Positions 58,273-64,000 of a DNA stretch of 64,000 nt are shown here, piece after piece. Source of the stretch: Halobacterium sp. R2-5. GTDB lineage: Archaea; Halobacteriota; Halobacteria; Halobacteriales; Halobacteriaceae. Position numbers and translations under genes: made by a program. The stretch spans positions 1,240,001 through 1,304,000 of the forward strand of contig NZ_JAANTH010000001.1 in NCBI RefSeq assembly GCF_011734195.1, given 5' to 3'. The stretch's first letter is position 1. Each line of letters opens with the position of its first letter. The notes beneath the pieces were generated by a model. The model made no database searches and had not been told where the DNA came from. It was given only the letters and a program-made list of their open reading frames with translations.

Positions 58273-60012
58273 TCAGACCGAGAGCAGCGATTCGACCAGC
58301 CCCAGCGTCAGCGACCCGATGACCGCCGAGATCCACGTCAGCACCACGAAGTGGAGGTACGCGTTGAGCTTGTGCCCGCCGTCGACGACGCGGATCATCA
58401 GCGACGACAGCACGGCGTTGACCAGCACGGTCAGCACCAGCAGGTACTCGATGAGCTGGATGTCGTACATGGCCGTGTTGATGAGGTCGTCGACGGGGAG
58501 CGCGGAGTTCGAGAAGTCCAGGCCGAGCCCCGAGATGACGTCGACGATGCCCAGCCCGATGAAGAACGCGAACGTCGCCGCCGCGCTGATACCGTACAGC
58601 ACGCCCACCATCGTCGACGCGGACTGATTGCGGCGCTGGCGCAACTGCTGGACCTCGCCCATGTTCCCCGAGATGAGGTCACCGAGGTTCTTCGGATCGC
58701 CGCCCATCTCGCGGCCGATGAGGTACATCTCGCTGAACTTCTGGATCAGGTAGGAGTGGGCGTCCGCGGTGAAGTACCGCCACGCCCGCGAGGCGTCCAG
58801 CCGGAGGTTCAGGCGCTTGTAGAGGTCGTCGACGAGCTCCGTGAGCGCGCCGAAGTTCTTGTTCCGCAGCGTCTCCAACACCCGAGTGGTGGTCGTCTGG
58901 CGAGCCGTCTCGCTGGCGCCGAGCGCGCGGATGAAGTTCGTGAACGCGTCGTCGCGGTCCTTCACGCGCTCCTCTTCCCCACGTGCGACGAGCCCGGGGA
59001 TGACGAGCGGCGTCGTCGGCACCGCTGCGTACATCGGTAGCGGCACGTCGTGGGGGTCGATGCGCGTCCAGCCGAGGAACACTGCGAGCACCCCGATTAC
59101 GAGTACCAGCGACAGCCCGACGCCGATGCCGGTCGCGATGCGTAACCGCCACTCCGTCCACGTCGTCCGGTTCTCCGGGAAGTACCACAGCGGGTCGCTC
59201 GGCGCGACCGTGTAGATGGCGTACAGGAACCCGATCTGGATGAACGAGTACAGCACCACGACCGCGGACACCGTCATCGTCGGGTTCGTCCCGGAGAGAA
59301 TCGGGAGCACAGTCGCGAACACGAGCGCGAACGTCACGGACAGCACCATCGACAGGTAGAGGTCCTTCATCACCTGGAGGTTCTCCAGCTGGCCCTCGTA
59401 GACGGTCGCGTAGTTCCGGATGATGGCGTTCTGCTCGGACGTCAGGTAGGACTCGAGGCTCTCCCCGGAGTTGATGGTGTACGCGAGCCGGTCGAGGAAG
59501 TCCGCGACGAGGTCGCTCGGCACCTTGTTCGCGCGCATCCGGCAGGCGTCGTCGAGGCTCTGGTTCCACGCGTCGATGAGCTGGACGATGCGGCGGGCCT
59601 CCTCGGCGAGCGGACCGTACTCGTGCTCGTCGCCGATGCGGCGGAACACCTCCACGCGGTCGATGTTCGTCGTCGACAGGATGGTCATGTGCGTGACGAA
59701 CAGGTGGAACTTGTTCTCCATGCGCGTCCGCCGCTGGTCGCGCTTGATCTTCGGGTACAGCACCGCCGTGACGAACGCCAGCGACCCGAGCATCGGAACC
59801 GGCACCGCGACGAGCATCGGCAGGTCCACGACGAACACGGCCGCGATGGTCGCCGCGAGGAAGACGATGGACGGCACGACGACGAGGAGCGCGTACGTGA
59901 ACGCCGGCATCGGCATCTGCCGGTAGGACTCGAGGACCGATTCGACCAGGTCACCGAGCTGGACGTCTTCGAGCGTCCCGGACGGCTCGGCTTCGACGTC
60001 CTCGGCCGCCAT
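58273..60012 (-). CDS. arlJ: Archaellum membrane platform protein ArlJ (FlaJ)
   Basis: 579 residues with seven or more membrane helices in two groups (about 50-100, 225-350 and 455-575) and two large cytoplasmic T2SSF domains rich in Arg/Glu between them. Motifs such as YLTSEQNAIIRNYATVYEGQLENLQVMKDLYLS and REMGGDPKNLGDLISGNMGEVQQLRQRRNQSA match the family. It anchors the ArlI motor ATPase and the filament base in the membrane. It begins one base after the arlI stop, and the set is one operon. Confidence 0.93.
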   Translation of the reverse strand: MAAEDVEAEPSGTLEDVQLGDLVESVLESYRQMPMPAFTYALLVVVPSIVFLAATIAAVFVVDLPMLVAVPVPMLGSLAFVTAVLYPKIKRDQRRTRMENKFHLFVTHMTILSTTNIDRVEVFRRIGDEHEYGPLAEEARRIVQLIDAWNQSLDDACRMRANKVPSDLVADFLDRLAYTINSGESLESYLTSEQNAIIRNYATVYEGQLENLQVMKDLYLSMVLSVTFALVFATVLPILSGTNPTMTVSAVVVLYSFIQIGFLYAIYTVAPSDPLWYFPENRTTWTEWRLRIATGIGVGLSLVLVIGVLAVFLGWTRIDPHDVPLPMYAAVPTTPLVIPGLVARGEEERVKDRDDAFTNFIRALGASETARQTTTTRVLETLRNKNFGALTELVDDLYKRLNLRLDASRAWRYFTADAHSYLIQKFSEMYLIGREMGGDPKNLGDLISGNMGEVQQLRQRRNQSASTMVGVLYGISAAATFAFFIGLGIVDVISGLGLDFSNSALPVDDLINTAMYDIQLIEYLLVLTVLVNAVLSSLMIRVVDGGHKLNAYLHFVVLTWISAVIGSLTLGLVESLLSV

Positions 60013-60013
60013 G

Positions 60014-61903
60014 CTAGAACCCGCGCGTGATGGTGAACGGGAGGCCCTCGATGCCGTCCCGCTGGAACGACTCGATGGTCTCGTTGAACTCGTGGTACCC
60101 CGTGAGGTCCTCCTGGATGATGCGTTCGATGACGTCCGCGCGGAAGTCCAGCTCGTCGTAGATCTCGCGAGTGTCGGCGTACCCCAGGAGGGTCGCGATC
60201 TGCTCCTCGAGCACGTAGGAGTTGTTCCGGCCCTGGAAGACGATCTCGTCCTCCACGGGGTCCCAGTAGAACGCCTGCCGCGTGACGACGCCGCCCATCT
60301 CCTTGGAGTACCCCTCGATCTCCTGGACGGACGTGACCCGGCGCAGCACGTCGTCGCCCTGCTTCACGCGGTTCTGGAACAGCGCCACGTCGGCGTTGTC
60401 CATGAACGTCTCCGGGACGTTGATGGGCTCCCCGGTGAAGCGCTGAATCATCGAGACGATGTCGCTGGCGTGGAACGTCAGCATCACGGGGTGGCCGGTC
60501 TGGGCCGCCTGGAACGCCATGCGGCCCTCCTCGCCACGCACCTCACCGACGATGATGTAGTCGGGACGGGAGCGCAGCGCGGCCGCGACCAGGTCGAACA
60601 TGTCCACGTCCGCGGAGTTCTCGCCCTGGCCCTCGCGGGTGAGCAGCTGCTGCCAGGTGTCGTGGGGCGGCAGCACCTCCGCGGTGTCCTCCGCGGTGTA
60701 GATCTTCGAGTCCCGCGGGATGAACGACATGATGGCGTTCAGCGTCGTCGTCTTCCCGGACGCCGTCTCCCCGACCACGAACACCGTCTGCTCGTTCTCC
60801 AGGCAGAGCCAGAGGTACGCCGCCAGCTCCGGCGACAGCGTCCCCCAGTTCGTAATCTGGCCGACCGACAGCGGCACCTCGTCGCCCTGACGGATGGTCA
60901 GCGACGGCCCCTTCAGGGAGACGTCGTCGCTGTAGATGATGTTCACACGGGAGCCGTCCGGGAGCGTCGAGTCCACGATGGGGTCGGCGTCGGACACCGG
61001 GTCGCCGATGCGCTCGCCCATGTTCCGCAGCCAGCCGTCGAACTCGTCGGGCGTCCCGAAGTCCACCGTGGTCTCCAGCATCCCGAACGTGCCGTGGTCG
61101 ACGTAGCAGTGGCTCGGGCCGATGACGTGAATGTCCTCGTTGTACGGGTCGCGCATCACCGGCTCCAGCGGTCCGAACCCGACGATGTCCCGGTTCAGCT
61201 GGTAGCGGATGTTCTCGTACGTCGACTGGGTGACGGGAATCCGGCCGAACCCGAACGCCTCCTCTAGGGCCTCGCGGACGACCGGGACGGCCTCGCGGAA
61301 CTGCCGGGCGGCGTTCTGTGGCGCGCTCGCGACGCGACGCGCGCCAGCCTTCACCTGCTGGCCCGAGAGGTCCCCGGAGTCGAGGGACATCTGACCGCGC
61401 TCGTCGCTGACCATCCGGTCGGCGACCGCGGACGCGTCGAAGTTCCGCGCCAGCGACCCGAGGTTGTTCGGGAGCGTGCGAACGCGCTCGAAGACGCCGC
61501 CCTCGTCGTCGTCGTTGATGCGGACGGTCTCCTCTAAGAGCTCCTCGATGCGGTCGTCGTACTCCGCCTCCTCCTCGGGCGCCGGCTTGTTCACCGACTT
61601 CTCGAGGATGCGCTCCTGGACCTGACTGAACACCGCGGCCTCCGGCCCGGAGAGCTCCGGCTCGATGGTGTAGTACTTGGTGTCCTTCCCGAGGTCGCCG
61701 TACACGTGGCAGTAGATCGGGCCGCCGACGGGGTAGAGGACGTTCGGCTTGTTCGCTTCCCACTCGTCGGTCGGCTCGTCGATGAGCTCCGGGAACTCCC
61801 CCGTGAACTGCTTGAACCGCTGGAGGTACTCGCGCAGATGGGTGTTCCGACTCGCGGTCTCCCGCAACTCGTGCCCGATCTGACGGCTCCCGTGGTCTGC
61901 CAT
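60014..61903 (-). CDS. arlI: Archaellum motor and assembly ATPase ArlI (FlaI)
   Basis: 629 residues. The type II/IV secretion ATPase core has Walker A VVGETASGKTTTLNAI, the Asp/His boxes and Walker B IIVGEVRGEEGRM. The N-terminal region is longer than in Sulfolobus ArlI, with an acidic insertion of about 90 residues (EEEAEYDDRIEELLEETVRINDDDEGG...) common in haloarchaea. It drives assembly of archaellins and rotation of the filament. It sits between arlH and arlJ, 15 bases after the arlH stop. Confidence 0.94.
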   Translation of the reverse strand: MADHGSRQIGHELRETASRNTHLREYLQRFKQFTGEFPELIDEPTDEWEANKPNVLYPVGGPIYCHVYGDLGKDTKYYTIEPELSGPEAAVFSQVQERILEKSVNKPAPEEEAEYDDRIEELLEETVRINDDDEGGVFERVRTLPNNLGSLARNFDASAVADRMVSDERGQMSLDSGDLSGQQVKAGARRVASAPQNAARQFREAVPVVREALEEAFGFGRIPVTQSTYENIRYQLNRDIVGFGPLEPVMRDPYNEDIHVIGPSHCYVDHGTFGMLETTVDFGTPDEFDGWLRNMGERIGDPVSDADPIVDSTLPDGSRVNIIYSDDVSLKGPSLTIRQGDEVPLSVGQITNWGTLSPELAAYLWLCLENEQTVFVVGETASGKTTTLNAIMSFIPRDSKIYTAEDTAEVLPPHDTWQQLLTREGQGENSADVDMFDLVAAALRSRPDYIIVGEVRGEEGRMAFQAAQTGHPVMLTFHASDIVSMIQRFTGEPINVPETFMDNADVALFQNRVKQGDDVLRRVTSVQEIEGYSKEMGGVVTRQAFYWDPVEDEIVFQGRNNSYVLEEQIATLLGYADTREIYDELDFRADVIERIIQEDLTGYHEFNETIESFQRDGIEGLPFTITRGF

Positions 61904-61918
61904 GGTGTGTGTCTCCTG

Positions 61919-62677
61919 CTACGCGACGCTCCGGCTCTCGATGACGATTCCGGTCCCGGACCGCACCGAGAACCCGATCGTGTCACCGACCTGCTCGCCC
62001 ATCCCGGCGAACCGGCGCACCGCGATCGAGCGGCGGACGTCGTTGCCGACCTCCGCCATCTGTAGCTCGAAGTACACGTCCGCGATGGAGCGGAACGGAC
62101 CGATCGCCTCCTCGTCTACCGTACTGGGGTCCACGGTCAAAACGATGACCTTTCCTTTCGAGACCAGATCCCTGAAGAACGAAATAATTTCCAGGGCCGC
62201 CTGGCGCTCGTCGTTCTGCCGGATGAGCGCCTCGAACTTCGGGTCGTTCCGGAGGATGGCGTCGAACGTGTCGATGATGACGACGTCCGCCTCCCACATC
62301 TTCTCGGCCTCCATCAGGCGCTTCAGCAACTGCATCCGGCTGCCCTCGTCTTCCGTGCCGCGGAGCGTACTCCCACCTGAGTCGACGTCCGCCTGGAAGA
62401 ACAGGAGGTTCTCGTTCAGGAGGTGCTCCTCGACGTCGTAGCTCAGGGAGTGCATCTGGTCGATGAACCCCCGCACCGTCAGCTCCGTCGACACCAGCGT
62501 CACGGAGTGCTGTTCCTCGCAGAGGCCGTACGTGAGCCGCTGGCTCATCGCGGACTTCCCCGCGCCGTAGTCGCCCTCGATGAGAACGATGCTGCCGCCG
62601 GGAATCCCGCCGCCGAGTTCGTTGTTCAGCCGATCGTGTCCGTCCAGACCGAGCGAGTAGAGGTTTCGCGTGCTCAT
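61919..62677 (-). CDS. arlH: Archaellum regulator ArlH (FlaH)
   Basis: 252 residues. A RecA/KaiC-like ATPase fold with Walker [17 protein letters not shown] and Walker [13 protein letters not shown]. Archaeal ArlH binds ATP, forms a ring at the base of the motor and docks to ArlI. The start overlaps the arlG stop as ATGA. Length is typical of the family. Confidence 0.94.
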   Translation of the reverse strand: MSTRNLYSLGLDGHDRLNNELGGGIPGGSIVLIEGDYGAGKSAMSQRLTYGLCEEQHSVTLVSTELTVRGFIDQMHSLSYDVEEHLLNENLLFFQADVDSGGSTLRGTEDEGSRMQLLKRLMEAEKMWEADVVIIDTFDAILRNDPKFEALIRQNDERQAALEIISFFRDLVSKGKVIVLTVDPSTVDEEAIGPFRSIADVYFELQMAEVGNDVRRSIAVRRFAGMGEQVGDTIGFSVRSGTGIVIESRSVA

Positions 62678-63126
62678 GATGTTCTGAACTCCAGCACTTC
62701 GCGGTCGCCGTTGACTATCACCACCACGCGGTGGTCGCCCGCAGTCAGGTTCCGCACGATCGTCACTTCCGCCACGTCGCCCGTCTGCCAGCTCTCGCCG
62801 CCGATGACGTTCGCGTCCGACGGCGTGGCGTACTGTCCGTCGACGAGCACGTCGAACGTGCCGGGCTGGGCCGCTAGCGTCTGCGACCCCGTGTTCTTCA
62901 CCAGCAACGTGATCGTCTCGTTGTCGCTGTCGTAGATCGAGGACGGCGTCCCGGGGTCGTTGATGAGTTCGACGTCCGTCCGGATCTCCTGGCTGACGTC
63001 GACGCTCCTGTCGCCGAGCGCGCCGCTCAGCCGCTGGACGCCGTTGGTCATCGTCCCCGCGACGGACGCCGCCACGAGGATGCTCGCGATGAAGATGATG
63101 AGCGTCGACGACGAGACGCTCGCCAT
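62674..63126 (-). CDS. arlG: Archaellum stator protein ArlG (FlaG)
   Basis: 150 residues. One N-terminal membrane helix ([22 protein letters not shown]) is followed by a beta-sandwich domain ([15 protein letters not shown] ... [36 protein letters not shown]). ArlG filaments capped by ArlF bind the S-layer and hold the motor still. The gene abuts arlF (stop 63127, start 63126) and overlaps arlH. Confidence 0.9.
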   Translation of the reverse strand: MASVSSSTLIIFIASILVAASVAGTMTNGVQRLSGALGDRSVDVSQEIRTDVELINDPGTPSSIYDSDNETITLLVKNTGSQTLAAQPGTFDVLVDGQYATPSDANVIGGESWQTGDVAEVTIVRNLTAGDHRVVVIVNGDREVLEFRTS

Positions 63127-63576
63127 TCAGGCCACCTCCACGGCCTCGATATCCGTGACTCCGGAGCCCGTGACGACTTTCACGCGGTCGGGTTCGCTGT
63201 CCACGGCCACCGTGACGTTGTACGTCTCGCCGGGCAGCCACAGCGTCGTGTCCGACTTGCCCTCGACGTTCCAGTCGACGTAGCCGTCCCGCGGCTGGAA
63301 CTCTCCGTCCACGAGGACGTCGGTGTCGTTCACGGACAGCGTCGTCGACCCCGTGTTGGTCACGTTCACGGCCACGTACTCGTTTCCGCTGGCGTTGTAC
63401 TTCGCGTCGGTGACGTTCACGGCGGTGTTGCGCTGTTCGAGCATCTGCTCGCCGTGGCTGTCGTCGGCGTCCTGGACGCGCTCGTAGCCGTTGTACGCGG
63501 CCGAGTAGAGGATACCGACGCAGACGAACGCGGCAATGAACAGGATTGCCGCGGAGCCACTAACGCTGAATCCCAT
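63127..63576 (-). CDS. arlF: Archaellum stator protein ArlF (FlaF)
   Basis: 149 residues. The N-terminal helix ([23 protein letters not shown]) and the external immunoglobulin-like domain ([25 protein letters not shown] ... [29 protein letters not shown]) match the family. ArlF binds the S-layer. Several N-x-T/S sequons (NVT, NAS, NVT, NTT-like) may be N-glycosylated. Its start lies 17 bases inside the end of the arlC/E gene. Confidence 0.9.
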   Translation of the reverse strand: MGFSVSGSAAILFIAAFVCVGILYSAAYNGYERVQDADDSHGEQMLEQRNTAVNVTDAKYNASGNEYVAVNVTNTGSTTLSVNDTDVLVDGEFQPRDGYVDWNVEGKSDTTLWLPGETYNVTVAVDSEPDRVKVVTGSGVTDIEAVEVA

Positions 63577-64000
63577 TCCTGTGGAGGTCGTCGAAGCGGT
63601 CGACGATGGCGCGCTCGATGTTCTCGCTCGCCAGCTCGTCGATGTAGTCCAGACTCTCGAGGTGGTCGTCCATCGTCAGCTCGGTCGTCCCGAACTCCTC
63701 GCGGTAGAGGTAGTCGGAGTCGGTCAGCCCCTCGAGGTAGTCGAAGAGGTGGTCCCGGACCGGCTCGCCGATCCAGCCGATGCGCTCGTAGTAGTTCAGC
63801 GTCCGGACCGTGTTCTTCGGCCCGAACTCCGAGAGCAGGTAGTCCAGCCACTCCAGGGCGACCACGTCCGCGAGGTAGCCCGTCGGCGGCTCCGCGAGGT
63901 GCGGCTCGTCGCCGCCCGACGCGAACCCGAGACCCGGCGCCGCCGGTGCCGCGCCCGAGGACTCGTCGACGCCAGTGGACTCCGCTTCCTCCTCTTCCTC
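63560..64000 (-). CDS. arlCE: Archaellum cytoplasmic ring protein ArlC/E (FlaD/E), N-terminus outside the window
   Basis: The last 146 codons are present and the frame is open through base 64000. A Glu-rich linker (EEEEEAESTG) and a Gly/Ala/Pro hinge precede the conserved FlaD/E domain: YLADVVALEWLDYLLSEFGPKNTVRTLNYYERIGWIG ... LESLDYIDELASENIERAIVDRFDDL. In haloarchaea these proteins form a ring below the motor and contact the chemotaxis adaptor CheF. Whether the complete gene is arlD, arlE or a fusion cannot be judged here. Confidence 0.9.
   Translation of the reverse strand, partial: EEEEEAESTGVDESSGAAPAAPGLGFASGGDEPHLAEPPTGYLADVVALEWLDYLLSEFGPKNTVRTLNYYERIGWIGEPVRDHLFDYLEGLTDSDYLYREEFGTTELTMDDHLESLDYIDELASENIERAIVDRFDDLHRNGIQR

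Noticed and set aside
1-64000. CRISPR arrays, rRNA genes and intact insertion sequences
   Set aside because: No regularly spaced direct repeats, no rRNA-like sequence and no complete transposase were seen on reading both strands.

Overview
The window is chromosomal DNA from an extremely halophilic archaeon (class Halobacteria). The evidence is very high G+C with G/C-rich third codon positions, strongly acidic proteins, Tat-type signal peptides with lipoboxes, a PGF-CTERM-like tail, halocyanin and HalX domains, a TFB paralogue, and an archaellum (arl) cluster. The genus cannot be fixed from the sequence alone. Genes are packed tightly. Many operon neighbours overlap by ATGA, and four convergent gene pairs end inside one shared CTAG tetramer. 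I saw no rRNA, tRNA, CRISPR array or intact insertion sequence.

Layout. 0-9.7 kb: end of a metallo-beta-lactamase-fold enzyme, an acidic coiled-coil protein, a HisG-like paralogue, an MFS transporter, a P19/Tpd-like metal-binding lipoprotein, a PGF-CTERM-like surface protein, a small monooxygenase, a Tat-exported DyP-like protein and a GH15 glucoamylase/trehalase. 9.8-12.6 kb: an XerC/D-like recombinase with a DUF5805 partner, then about 1.4 kb of AT-richer DNA with one probable frameshifted remnant. 12.6-18.3 kb: an SRPBCC protein, an arylsulfotransferase-like propeller, and a haem-copper oxidase locus with a CuA-halocyanin fusion and a subunit I lacking the usual active-site tyrosine. 18.3-27.1 kb: a DMT transporter, a large chemoreceptor, kynureninase, a histidine kinase and a HalX response regulator.

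27.2-37.7 kb: glycosyltransferases and an iron-type ABC transporter operon. Palindromes of the form TTTAGG-N4-CCTAAA, resembling DtxR/SirR/Idr iron boxes, precede both the transporter and a neighbouring UDP-arabinopyranose-mutase-like (RGP family) gene. A HEAT-repeat pseudokinase and a membrane protein follow. 37.8-38.6 kb: a decayed glycerate kinase remnant and a SpoIIAA-like gene with a possible nonsense codon 2. 38.8-52.8 kb: a PAS kinase that has lost its phospho-acceptor His, a thiolase/DUF35 pair, an Eis-like acetyltransferase, an OYE-type reductase, nitroreductase, DsrE protein, a flavoprotein disulfide reductase, HAD hydrolase, a three-repeat TFB-like protein without zinc ribbon, a nitrilase, an aldehyde dehydrogenase, a deleted ZIP transporter remnant and a MazG-like protein.

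52.8-56.4 kb: ADP-forming acyl-CoA synthetase coupled to a DRTGG/P-loop protein, then cheW. 56.5-64 kb: a small HTH/DUF7521 pair, a MinD-like ATPase, and the archaellum genes arlJ, arlI, arlH, arlG, arlF and the start-truncated arlC/E, all on the minus strand. The chemoreceptor, CheW, the MinD-like protein and the archaellum genes form a taxis theme. The RGP-like gene and the ABC operon form a putative iron-stress theme. The oxidase locus is the respiratory theme and the most interesting biochemical question in the window.
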